Below are positions 23,979 to 31,755 of a stretch of DNA of 38,406 bases, piece by piece. The stretch's first letter is position 1; every line of letters starts with the position of its first letter. A program made the translations under genes and the position numbers. The notes under the pieces are model-generated. The model saw only the letters and a list, made by a program, of their open reading frames with translations, ran no database searches and was not told the DNA's origin. Location of the stretch: NCBI GenBank assembly GCA_014804245.1, contig JAAVAE010000028.1, positions 15,305 to 53,710 of the forward strand, in the 5' to 3' direction. Origin of the DNA: Lachnospiraceae bacterium. GTDB lineage: Bacteria; Bacillota; Clostridia; Lachnospirales; Lachnospiraceae.

Positions 23979-25046
23979 TTAATACCCGAAATCAGCCAAG
24001 TTATCCGGAGTTGCAACTGCAATATCTACTGCATAAGAATCTTCATAAGGTTCACCTCTTAAAATCAACATACACTCATCTACCATCGTCTGCATGTTTA
24101 TCACAGTGTCTCCTCCGTTTACACAGGCAGCACGAATCACATCCTCGTCATTCGCCGACGCTCGAATAGACTCTGCGGATTCTGCGGAAATATCAACGGT
24201 AAATATTCCAAAATTACTGTAATCTGTAATCATAGATCCCTCTGCCATAATACTTGAGCGCACGCCAAGCGCCATCTCTCCTGATCCTACAATTATCACC
24301 TGAACATCTCCATTAAATTTTGTAATTTCATTATCCGTTGCTTCCTGGGCATAGCTTTGAGAAGTCTCCCAGCGCACCGCATCTACCACATTTAACTTGG
24401 GATATTTAGATGCCTGTGCAACCATTGCATCGTATCTCTCTGTCTCACTTCCTGCGCTATTTCCGCCTACAATAATCACATTCACAGATCCGTCCTCGGC
24501 ATCCGGAAATTTTTCATCTACCCATTCCATTGTCGTATCTACCAGCATAGAACCCACTTTGGTCTCATCTGTACCTCGAAAACTAGTGCGATTACCAGTT
24601 CCAGAGTCTTTGATAAACTGGAATACCGGAACGTCCGCTTCCATCGCCCGTTTATTTGCATCTGCCGCTGCATCCGGATCCACAGCCAGTTCCAAAATCA
24701 AATCATATCCTTGAGAAACACAGTTTTCAATCTGTTCCACTTGACGGACAGCATCTCCATCAGCGTCAATAATATCCATTTTTGCTCCTGCCTTTGCAAA
24801 GTCCTCCTCCAAAAGACCAAACATATAGTTCCAATAATCTCCTTCCGTAGTAAAAGTAAGAAAGGCTACCTTATATTCGCTCTCCACCTGTTCCCCATCT
24901 ACTACCTCTTCCTTTGGGACATCCTCTTCTTTAGATGTTTCTTTTTCATCGGCTGCATTCTGAATCTCTCCTTTATTTCCGCATGCCATCATAGACAACA
25001 TCATCCCCAGCACCAACATTACACTCAAAATTTTCCTTTTCATCAT
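23979..25046 (-). CDS. Sugar ABC transporter substrate-binding lipoprotein
   Basis: The start is placed at the ATG at 25046 (second codon also ATG), with GGAGAG 4 nt upstream; the longer frame from a TTG at 25064 overlaps that site. Signal peptide and lipobox SMMAC (Cys22), then an acidic linker (about 25-55) and a periplasmic-binding-protein type 1 fold (Peripla_BP_4, RbsB-like): VAFLTFTTEGDYWNYMFGLL, LILELAVDPDAA, VIIVGGNSAGSETERYDAMV. It should capture the imported sugar or glycoside outside the membrane. Third gene of the operon, between the TIM-barrel gene and the ATPase gene. Confidence 0.92.
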   Translation of the reverse strand: MMKRKILSVMLVLGMMLSMMACGNKGEIQNAADEKETSKEEDVPKEEVVDGEQVESEYKVAFLTFTTEGDYWNYMFGLLEEDFAKAGAKMDIIDADGDAVRQVEQIENCVSQGYDLILELAVDPDAAADANKRAMEADVPVFQFIKDSGTGNRTSFRGTDETKVGSMLVDTTMEWVDEKFPDAEDGSVNVIIVGGNSAGSETERYDAMVAQASKYPKLNVVDAVRWETSQSYAQEATDNEITKFNGDVQVIIVGSGEMALGVRSSIMAEGSMITDYSNFGIFTVDISAESAESIRASANDEDVIRAACVNGGDTVINMQTMVDECMLILRGEPYEDSYAVDIAVATPDNLADFGY

Positions 25047-25094
25047 TTTGCTCTCCTTTGTCAATATTCTTTATACTTTGATATTGCAACTATT

Positions 25095-26072
25095 TTATCT
25101 CTGGAAGAAATGTTTCATCATGTTCATATGCCGTGTAGTCATTTCAAGCGCTCTTCCTGACTCATGATCCTCATATTCTGATACAATAAACCCTTTATAG
25201 TCAGAATTCTGCACCACTGGAAGAATCTCATCATAAGGGATACTTGCTTCTTCCAGTTCCTCACTGAGATAATGGAATTTACCATGCATGTGGAAACAGT
25301 AAGGCATAATCTCCTTTAACCCTTCCAACTCTCTGCTGCAATCTTTTCGAAACTGTACAAAATTATACATTCCTTGGGCTGCCACCAATACCGATTCTGC
25401 TGCTCCCGCTTCTCTGAGTTTTGCCATCGCCTCCTCCTGCGGTACATCTTTATATTTCAGTTCTCTCGCCATTTCTAAATGCTTTTCCAAGCCTCCCTGC
25501 GCCAATGCCGTATCCCAATGGGGCTTATTGGGTCTGGTAGCAAACATTCCAAAATCCGGTACAAATCCAAGATAATCGGATCCTGTTTTCTGAAATGCCT
25601 CATAATACTCACGCATAATAGGTGTATAAGGCGTCTCTGGATTATGTATCTCAATCCCCACCTTCACATCATAAGCCTCGGCATAGGGAGCCAGCCTAAC
25701 CATGGCAGCAGGGCTAAGTAAAAACTGCTCACGCATGACCTTGCAGCCCAGCCGATTGGCGCTTTTCACATCCAAAATTGCCCTCTCCAGCATTTCATCT
25801 TCTGTCAAATTTCTGTCTCTTCTTAACCCCCGGTCCATATTGGCAGAATAACAGATTGGTTTGATATCGTAATATTCCGACATTGCCCGGATTTCCCCCA
25901 GAAACCTATCACTGACATAAGGATAAGAAGGGATCATCTGTGCCGCAACAATCTCATATCCTTCCGATCCAATCTCTTTTGCCACGCGGATACAGTCTTC
26001 CAAGGTAAATTCACCACGGCAATATTCCCGTGTAAAACAATACAAAGTAATACCTATTTTAATATCGCTCAT
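25095..26072 (-). CDS. TIM-barrel enzyme, probable C-glycoside deglycosidase alpha subunit
   Basis: 325 aa, xylose-isomerase-like TIM barrel. Candidate metal ligands in order: VGIEIHNPE, VPDFGMF, CFHMHGKFHY and VSEYEDH. It follows a gene for a DUF6379-like protein by 11 bp. That pairing is the hallmark of C-deglycosylation enzymes (DgpC with DgpB, DfgA with DfgB, CarB with CarC), in which this subunit carries the Mn site and cleaves the C-C bond of a 3-keto-C-glycoside. The Gfo/Idh/MocA oxidoreductases needed to make the 3-keto form are encoded 9 kb downstream. A plain sugar isomerase role remains possible if the pairing is misread. Confidence 0.75.
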   Translation of the reverse strand: MSDIKIGITLYCFTREYCRGEFTLEDCIRVAKEIGSEGYEIVAAQMIPSYPYVSDRFLGEIRAMSEYYDIKPICYSANMDRGLRRDRNLTEDEMLERAILDVKSANRLGCKVMREQFLLSPAAMVRLAPYAEAYDVKVGIEIHNPETPYTPIMREYYEAFQKTGSDYLGFVPDFGMFATRPNKPHWDTALAQGGLEKHLEMARELKYKDVPQEEAMAKLREAGAAESVLVAAQGMYNFVQFRKDCSRELEGLKEIMPYCFHMHGKFHYLSEELEEASIPYDEILPVVQNSDYKGFIVSEYEDHESGRALEMTTRHMNMMKHFFQR

Positions 26073-26083
26073 GCTAACCTCCT

Positions 26084-26515
26084 TTAATACTCTTTCAGAA
26101 CCAGCCGCTTACTTCCACATCCATCAATAGGCATATACCGCGTCTCGCTGATGGGCATGTAAGGGGAATGGAACATCAGCCTTACATCAATATCATGTTC
26201 CCCCGCTTCAAAACCACCTTTACGGAATACCTTAATGGTTGCTGGCTCCAGAATCAGCCAAAATTCAGATATCAGATCATGAAGTTGACAGATTCCGAAC
26301 TCCTTACCATGGAGACAGAAGCTAATGTCCTCTGCTGAAATCTCCTCTCCGTCAATTCGTATGCCAAACTCATCGATTACCGACAGAAAATGCCCTCTGT
26401 AATAGCTTAACCGGATATCGAACTGACATCCCATCTTTTTTCCGTTTACGTACAGACTTTTCAAACTATCATCGACCACAACATCTACGTTGTTAATCCG
26501 CATCGCAAATGCCAT
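26084..26515 (-). CDS. DUF6379-like protein, probable C-glycoside deglycosidase beta subunit
   Basis: 143 aa, beta-rich, no signal peptide. The pattern NNVDVVVDDSLKSLYVNGKK ... FDIRLSYYRGHFLSVIDEFG ... AGEHDIDVRLMFHSPYMP matches the small beta subunit of C-deglycosylation enzymes (DUF6379). In known complexes it packs against the TIM-barrel subunit and is needed for activity. First gene of the operon; AGGAG precedes the ATG. A TATAAT (26565-26570) without a good -35 and a dyad at 26623-26647 lie upstream, consistent with activator control. Confidence 0.72.
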   Translation of the reverse strand: MAFAMRINNVDVVVDDSLKSLYVNGKKMGCQFDIRLSYYRGHFLSVIDEFGIRIDGEEISAEDISFCLHGKEFGICQLHDLISEFWLILEPATIKVFRKGGFEAGEHDIDVRLMFHSPYMPISETRYMPIDGCGSKRLVLKEY

Positions 26516-26564
26516 CTCGTCACTCTCCTTTCTTCTACATTTGATATCAACTTTGTTAAATATG

Positions 26565-26647
26565 ATTATATCCGTTCATCATCCAAAATACTTTGCGCTT
26601 AATGATATGTATTCTATTAATTCATGACCTGTCTTAAAACAGTCATG
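26565..26647 (-). promoter_or_regulatory. Promoter region and dyad of the glycoside importer operon
   Basis: Minus-strand TATAAT at 26565-26570 lacks a consensus -35. Fifty bp further up, CATGAC(C)TGT pairs with ACAGTCATG (26623-26647, one bulged base), a candidate binding site, perhaps for the AraC-type regulator. Confidence 0.4.
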
Positions 26648-26853
26648 TTAAAAAGGGCAGAAAATGATAGGTTTTTTAAACCTATATTTCCACAGGTTTT
26701 AATAATCCCCTAAACAGAAAACAAACATGAATATTCTATATAATGCAGCTGAAAAGGAAAGTGAAGTCCCTGCATCAATTACAGCGGCAGGTTTTTACAA
26801 AAAAATGTAAACTATATTGGACTACCTTCATTTCGGTACGGATGGTCAGAACT

Positions 26854-26910
26854 GGTCAGAATAAGAAAACCAATAGCCCATACAAAGCTATTGGTTTTCT
26901 TATTCTGACC
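26854..26910. repeat. Perfect 24-bp inverted repeat with 9-nt loop
   Basis: Arms 26854-26877 and 26887-26910 are exact complements; the outer end is GGTCAGAATAAG and the inner end CCAATAGC. The inner stem holds AAGAAAACC/GGTTTTCTT, as in bidirectional terminators between convergent or tandem units. The outer GGTCAGAA is repeated 10 bp to the left (26844-26851), which suggests an expanding or mobile short repeat. The rest of the 700-bp gap from 26516 to 27219 holds the promoter described separately and the MNT remnant. Confidence 0.6.
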
Positions 26911-26973
26911 TTGTAGAATTATTTTTCACTTCGTCCGTTTCGCCACAATAATACTGGAAATACAGTTCCTCTT

Positions 26974-27142
26974 TCAGGTTGTTCCATACAGTTCTACCCC
27001 TTCCTTTTGCACATTCGTATAAAAGGGGTAAACCCCTAACCACTTTTTGAAATGTATGTCACTCTTTGCTATGGGTTTAATATCCGAATCCGGTCTGAAA
27101 TCACCTCTGGCATGGTTACCCCTTCATTCCTGCAAAATGAGC
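26974..27142 (-). pseudogene. Remnant of an MNT-type nucleotidyltransferase with internal deletion
   Basis: The minus strand reads ARGDFRPDSD-IKPIAKSDIHF and then KKWLGVYPFYTNVQKEGVEL, ending at a TGA at 26974-26976. This is nearly identical to the intact MNT gene at 36334-36675 except that the 36 or so residues containing the DIDIMILVD catalytic strand are missing, in frame. The sequence before ARGDF is scrambled and holds a stop. It cannot be active. It shows that this gene family was once present, or recombined, at two sites in the window. Confidence 0.7.
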
Positions 27143-27219
27143 TCCCCTTTTTCTGTTATTATATGCTATCATCACCGCTTTTACAAGGTCTTGCATATTG
27201 AAGAACGCTCCACATTCAA

Positions 27220-27750
27220 TCAACGCATCTTATCACCGCCGGCTTCATAAAGTCCGGCATAATCACCATCTGAAATTTCAAGGTGTGCCGGTTCTCCTGG
27301 GTAATAAATAATCATTGTACCATCATCACAGGTGTAAATTTTCCAATTATTCTCCTGCTGAAAGTTATCAAATGCAGTAAAATACAGAGAAAGACCATTG
27401 ATTGCAAATTCCAGCGTGCCATAATCGTTGAAAAACACCTCCAATCGATTTCCTTTATCGTCTGTATAAATGTTGCCTTTCATATACCAGTCGTCATCGG
27501 CGACATTTGGTTCTACCGCATCAAGATCCTCACCTGATGATGCTTTTTCTGTATCGTTATGCTCCTCATTCAGCGCCGTTTCCTCCATCTCGCTGAAATC
27601 ATCCTGCTCTATAATCTGTTTATCTTCCACTCCAGTTACACTCTGTCCGATGTCTTCACTGCTATTAATGCTGCTGCATCCACTCACCACGCACAACATA
27701 GCCACTATCATAAACGCTTCCACCAAGTATCTTACATTCTTTTTCATCAT
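27220..27750 (-). CDS. Small lipoprotein
   Basis: 176 aa. N-terminal Lys residues, a hydrophobic segment and the lipobox VVSGC (Cys25) mark a surface lipoprotein. An acidic Glu/Asp/Ser-rich linker (about 26-80) leads to a compact C-terminal domain with DDWYMKGNIYTDDKGNRLEV, FAINGLSLYFTAFDNF and YYPGEPAHLEISDG, which I do not recognise. AAAGGA lies upstream of the ATG. It follows the sensor-domain lipoprotein gene by about 60 bp and may be the third member of the sigma-factor operon. Confidence 0.75.
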   Translation of the reverse strand: MMKKNVRYLVEAFMIVAMLCVVSGCSSINSSEDIGQSVTGVEDKQIIEQDDFSEMEETALNEEHNDTEKASSGEDLDAVEPNVADDDWYMKGNIYTDDKGNRLEVFFNDYGTLEFAINGLSLYFTAFDNFQQENNWKIYTCDDGTMIIYYPGEPAHLEISDGDYAGLYEAGGDKMR

Positions 27751-27808
27751 TAAAATTTCCTTTCATCAATTTTTCTGCTATCTTTAATCATGTGTACCCA
27801 CAACATTT

Positions 27809-28678
27809 TTATGGTATCACTGCGAAGTCAAAAGCATCAGCCAGCAGTTCCAACCTCTCATCATTCACATCAGTAATATCTGTCATATCACCAAGAACAT
27901 TTATTACGATGAAAGACTTCTCTCTATCTGCAATAATGTATGTCTTTGACCCCCACTCTTCGTTTATAATATTTGCCAAAAATACATTATTGCCTTTTTT
28001 CGTTGTATATGCGCGTACATTGCATTCCGCAAGATCACCAAAATCAAGATAAGCCGATGTAAAATAGCCCTTCACAACACGCGCAAACTGATAACTTACC
28101 TCATAAATTGATGAGCCTGCAAGCGTAGCATTGCCTTCCATCAGAAATGCTCCATCATATAAATAACTGGATAAAACACTTTGTTTCACATTCTCTGACG
28201 CTCTTTCACAGAAATCCCCAATTCCCGCCTTACTGCATAGTTCGCTGTAATCATCAGCAATCTGGAATCCGCTTAATTTAGACAAACTGTACTTTTCACA
28301 GATCTCGTCTATCTTCTCCTCCATCTCTGGCGAATAACAACAATATGCTTCATATTCATACTCCGGATCCACCGGTTCGTTTCCGACTTGCTCAAGAATT
28401 GCGAAATCTGTATCATATCCATTGTCAAACTCCCACCACTCTGCACACGCCTGATATTCCGGACTATCCGTAAGGAACTCTAACAAGTCGCCGGTTTCCT
28501 GCTGTATCGTTTCCTGTTCTGTACCGGATGCTTCCTTTTCATCTGTTATTTCTTCCATTGTCTCTTCTGCCTGTTTAGTATCATAATCTGTCTCATCTCC
28601 TATCTTCTGACACGCCGTCAGACTGCTCGTCATTATCACTGCCGTAATCAAAACAATCAATATTTTTTTCTTTATCAT
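27809..28678 (-). CDS. Lipoprotein with a domain paralogous to the sigma-factor fusion's external part
   Basis: Start at the ATG at 28678 (MIKKKILIVLITAVIMTSSL), with GGAGAGG 9 nt before it; an earlier ATG at 28696 is possible. The lipobox is LTAC. After a linker, residues about 75-289 align visibly with the C-terminal domain of the upstream protein: SPEYQACAEWWEF/SPEYSACSEWIAF, NGYDTDFAILEQVGN/DGYDTDGAILSEIGN, VDEICEKF-like and DDYSELC/DDYVTLC, ending ELLADAFDFAVIP/EELADLFDFSAIP. So the same fold is present on a free lipoprotein and on the sigma fusion. The domain is not one I recognise. Both lie outside the membrane. Confidence 0.75.
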   Translation of the reverse strand: MIKKKILIVLITAVIMTSSLTACQKIGDETDYDTKQAEETMEEITDEKEASGTEQETIQQETGDLLEFLTDSPEYQACAEWWEFDNGYDTDFAILEQVGNEPVDPEYEYEAYCCYSPEMEEKIDEICEKYSLSKLSGFQIADDYSELCSKAGIGDFCERASENVKQSVLSSYLYDGAFLMEGNATLAGSSIYEVSYQFARVVKGYFTSAYLDFGDLAECNVRAYTTKKGNNVFLANIINEEWGSKTYIIADREKSFIVINVLGDMTDITDVNDERLELLADAFDFAVIP

Positions 28679-28710
28679 GCTGTATTTCCTCTCCATACTT
28701 TACTCTCTCT

Positions 28711-30057
28711 TTACGGTATCGCCGAAAAGTCAAAAAGATCTGCCAGTTCTTCCAGCATTTCATCACTCATCTCGAATGTACCCGATAGCAAATCGCCAAG
28801 GACATTCACTACAATAAAAGAATCCTCCCTCTCTACAATGATCAGCGCTTTCGAACTGCTATTGGCCAACAGCACAACCTGTCCGCTTCCGGTCGAGTAA
28901 TCCCATTCATGATATTCCTCTATCCCACCCACATTAAGCGTAACAGGGTTAAAAGAACCTTTCATGGTCCGCTCGAATTGATAATCCGTCACACATAGTA
29001 ATGATGAACCTTTCCATGCCACTCTGCCATCCATACTAAATGTTCCATCATCGTACAGACAAGCGCCGCCAAAATCCCATTTCACATTTCCGTCCGCACC
29101 TGTACAGATGTCTCCGATATTTGTCTGTCTGCATAAAGTAACATAATCGTCCATAACAGTTAAGCCTCGCAGTTTGGATAATTCAAACTTTTCGCAAATC
29201 TCATCTACCTTGTCCACCATATCCTGCGTATAACAGCTATAGACAAGTTCGTATTCTCCTAAGCCTGCGAAACCATTTCCAATCTCTGAAAGTATTGCTC
29301 CATCCGTATCATATCCGTCGAGAAACGCTATCCATTCGCTGCAAGCGCTGTACTCCGGACTCCCTGCTATCCCGCCCAGCGTAATGATATCCACTTCTTT
29401 TTTGGGGATATCTTTTTCAGACACATCCTCCGGTAACTCATCCCGTTTGGATAAATCTAGAACAGTTTCTTTCCCCAGATGAAGATCGCGTAATCCATAG
29501 GTATAAATAGCATATACCGTTGTTGCTGCTAACAGGCTCCCTGCCAAAACCACAGCCAAAACAACTCCTGATTTCGCATGGTATACACTGTTCTTTTTCA
29601 GAAGCCTCCTCCCCCGTAGCAATTGATTTCGTACCGTTGACTCCGAACAATGCAGCATATTTGCAATTTCCGAAGTGCGGTATCCCTCGTAATAATGCAA
29701 ATAAATAACCTGTTTATACTTGACCGGAAGAGCCATCACCCATTCAAGAACTCTGTCATCTTCTTTCTGGACAACATTTTCCTGCTGAAATAATGACTTG
29801 ATATTTTCCAGTCTTCTCTTCCATCGTCTCAGTTCATCTTTGCAGGTATTGGACGCCGTTACAATAAGCCACGCCTTCTCATGCTCCTCCGACTCAAACT
29901 GCTTTTTACTGGAAATCAGCTTTAAAAATGTCTCCTGCAACATATCCTCCGCATCTACTGAATTTTTCATAAAGGAAAAGCAAATACGATAGACAGTGTT
30001 ATACTGACGATTGTAGATCTTTGCAATTTCTTCATCTACATACAATGAAGAATCCAT
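28711..30057 (-). CDS. ECF-type sigma factor fused to membrane helix and external domain
   Basis: 448 aa from the ATG at 30057 (GGAGGTG 6 nt upstream). Region 2 is at about 12-80 (DAEDMLQETFLKLISS, then KAWLIVTASNTCKDELRRWK) and region 4 at about 103-155 (ALPVKYKQVIYLHYYEGYRT, HCSESTVRNQLLRGRRLLKK). At 164-186 a membrane helix follows (SGVVLAVVLAGSLLAATTVY), then a 260-residue external domain. One continuous frame joins them. Most ECF sigma factors end after region 4 and are held by a separate anti-sigma protein; here tethering is built in. Activation might need proteolytic release. The downstream lipoprotein carries the same external domain and may compete for, or sense, the same signal. Confidence 0.85.
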   Translation of the reverse strand: MDSSLYVDEEIAKIYNRQYNTVYRICFSFMKNSVDAEDMLQETFLKLISSKKQFESEEHEKAWLIVTASNTCKDELRRWKRRLENIKSLFQQENVVQKEDDRVLEWVMALPVKYKQVIYLHYYEGYRTSEIANMLHCSESTVRNQLLRGRRLLKKNSVYHAKSGVVLAVVLAGSLLAATTVYAIYTYGLRDLHLGKETVLDLSKRDELPEDVSEKDIPKKEVDIITLGGIAGSPEYSACSEWIAFLDGYDTDGAILSEIGNGFAGLGEYELVYSCYTQDMVDKVDEICEKFELSKLRGLTVMDDYVTLCRQTNIGDICTGADGNVKWDFGGACLYDDGTFSMDGRVAWKGSSLLCVTDYQFERTMKGSFNPVTLNVGGIEEYHEWDYSTGSGQVVLLANSSSKALIIVEREDSFIVVNVLGDLLSGTFEMSDEMLEELADLFDFSAIP

Positions 30058-30116
30058 TATTTTCACCTCCATTACAGATACGCTTTATCTCAATAAAATG
30101 TCGCACCTCTAAAAGA

Positions 30117-30130
30117 TTTTTCGCGAAAAA
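30117..30130. promoter_or_regulatory. Perfect palindrome TTTTTCGCGAAAAA between divergent genes
   Basis: A 14-bp palindrome midway between the divergent sigma-factor gene (start 30057) and the ankyrin-like gene (start 30226). Position and symmetry suggest a regulator site; no matching protein is identified. Confidence 0.35.
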
Positions 30131-30225
30131 GTCTCCCCCTCTGCTGTTTGATTTGTTTGTGTTGATGTGTTATACTTCTTTCGGACACAATCAAATTGGA
30201 TACCCTGAAAGGTGTGTTGATTAAA

Positions 30226-30921
30226 ATGACAAATTTGGAATTAAATAAAAAAGCCTCCGAAATCGTGACCCAGTTTAGAGATAGGACCATCTCGGATGAG
30301 GCAATCCTCATCCAAATCCAAGAGGAACCGGAACTCGTTCATGCGAAGTGTTTGTCGGGTGCAAACCTGTTTCTTTCGGCGGTATTCTGGAACCGTTTTC
30401 CCGTTGCAAAAGCCCTCAGCGAGATGGGCGCCGATATCCATTGGGTGTGCAAGGCAAGTATGTATCATGGGAACGCGCTGAATGTGGCCCATTCTGCCCA
30501 GCAGGCGGATTGGCTTCTTGACCGGGGCGTTGAGATCGAGCGAAACCTGTTCCTGTCTCAACCGTTCTGGAACCCCGCAATTGTGGCGGCAGGGCACAAC
30601 GACACTACCATGCTGTTCTATTGGCTGAGGAAACAAAGGGAGCTCTTCGCGGACGACCCAGAATATGTTGGGCAGATTTTCTATGCGGCCATAAATATGG
30701 TGTCCACGATGAATCAATATAATCTGCTTTCCTGCGTCATTGCCGATGATGAGCTGTTCAGCATTCTTAAGGAAATTTATTCCGAGGTTGACAATACAAT
30801 GTCCATCCGTCTGTATCTCAGCACGTTGAGGAAAATAGACGGCACGAGCCTGGATGCCAGAAAAAAAGAACTGCGAAAGATATTAAATAAAAAAAAGAAA
30901 GAATTATCTTCTGCAACATAA
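30226..30921 (+). CDS. Ankyrin-like repeat protein of unknown function
   Basis: The ATG at 30226 is preferred; AAAGGTG lies upstream, and the frame extends back to a TTG at 30196. 231 aa, soluble. Helical pairs such as SGANLFLSAVFWNRFPVAKA with LSEMGADIHWVC, and NALNVAHSAQQADWLLDRGV, have the spacing of degenerate ankyrin repeats; the Lys-rich tail (KKELRKILNKKKKE) may be basic-surface or helical. Local base composition (GC-richer middle, for example GATGGGCGCCGATATCC) differs from its AT-rich neighbours and may mark acquisition. Function unknown. Confidence 0.6.
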   Translation: MTNLELNKKASEIVTQFRDRTISDEAILIQIQEEPELVHAKCLSGANLFLSAVFWNRFPVAKALSEMGADIHWVCKASMYHGNALNVAHSAQQADWLLDRGVEIERNLFLSQPFWNPAIVAAGHNDTTMLFYWLRKQRELFADDPEYVGQIFYAAINMVSTMNQYNLLSCVIADDELFSILKEIYSEVDNTMSIRLYLSTLRKIDGTSLDARKKELRKILNKKKKELSSAT

Positions 30922-30993
30922 CTTCCCGTTTACCGAACACAGCAGCGATATATCTTTTGTTTTCAAAGAAAACAAGCTGGAATGTGCCTTTCC

Positions 30994-31200
30994 CTAAAAA
31001 TAAAAAAGTTCTTCAAACTTCTTATCTAATGCAATACACAGAACCAACGCCAATTTAGCTGTGGGGTTGAACTGTCCTGTTTCAATAGAGCTGATTGTAT
31101 TACGAGATACACCAACCAATTCTGCCAACTGACTTTGTGATAACTTCCGCTCTGTTCGTGCTTCCTTGAGATGGTTTTTTAATATAAGCTTATCGTCCAA
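30994..31200 (-). CDS. XRE-family regulator
   Basis: 68 aa from a TTG start with GGTGGTG about 6 nt upstream. A single HTH domain: LKEARTERKLSQSQLAELVG, recognition helix VSRNTISSIETGQFNP, then ALVLCIALDKKFEELFYF, the usual ending of this small-regulator group. It follows a DUF6442 membrane-protein gene by 12 bp, a common clostridial pair. The repeated CAAG-N4-CTTG boxes at the operon promoter are its probable operators. Confidence 0.88.
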   Translation of the reverse strand: MDDKLILKNHLKEARTERKLSQSQLAELVGVSRNTISSIETGQFNPTAKLALVLCIALDKKFEELFYF

Positions 31201-31212
31201 ATCATCACCACC

Positions 31213-31548
31213 TTACAAAATTGTCGAAGATACAATCAAATTATAGATGTGACATACAGACAGTGCGGATACCAATATTGTATAGGCGACTGCCATTACA
31301 AGCTCATGTTTACGATGAAGCCTGATGTATTTCACCCAGAATGTCGTCATGTTGGCACTGAAAACAAGCGCCCATAAGCCCCAATTCGTACCACCGCCGA
31401 CAAATATCTGTGCTGCAAAAAAGATGGTCGCAAGAATCATCATTACTATGACCGCACCTGTACTCGCCTGCTTCAAAACCTCCTGCTCATAGATGTCCTT
31501 ATTCTTATTCTCCGCTCTGCTTTTTTCCAATATTTCTTCTTTATTCAT
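31213..31548 (-). CDS. DUF6442-like membrane protein
   Basis: Start at the ATG at 31548 (MNKEEILEKSRAENKNKDIY), 7 nt after GGAGG. 111 aa. The charged N-terminal helix is followed by three hydrophobic segments (VIVMMILATIFFAAQIFVGG, WGLWALVFSANMTTFWVKYI, LVMAVAYTILVSALSVCHIY). These small proteins are usually co-transcribed with an XRE regulator, as here; their function is unknown. Confidence 0.8.
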   Translation of the reverse strand: MNKEEILEKSRAENKNKDIYEQEVLKQASTGAVIVMMILATIFFAAQIFVGGGTNWGLWALVFSANMTTFWVKYIRLHRKHELVMAVAYTILVSALSVCHIYNLIVSSTIL

Positions 31549-31570
31549 AGAAAAACCTCCATTCAGTATT

Positions 31571-31648
31571 GCCAAGTTTTCTTGTCACGCTTTTATCATA
31601 GCGCTGCCAAGTTTTCTTGTCAATACTTTTTGCCAAGTTTTATTTACA
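31571..31648 (-). promoter_or_regulatory. Promoter with three XRE-type operator boxes for the DUF6442/XRE operon
   Basis: TTGACA (31618-31623), 17-bp spacer, TATGAT (31595-31600) on the minus strand. GCCAAGTTTTCTTGTCA occurs at 31571-31587 and 31606-31622, with a weaker copy at 31632-31648. Each has the dyad CAAG-N4-CTTG (the third is degraded). The second overlaps the -35 box and the first covers the early transcribed region, as expected for repression. Confidence 0.75.
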
Positions 31649-31755
31649 AAAAGCAAAGCCGATGAATAATCACCGACTTTGTACTTATAATCAACACCCT
31701 AACAATCATTTTGGACTTTTCGAATCCTATTCCGTTTGGTGTTTCACTCTCCACA

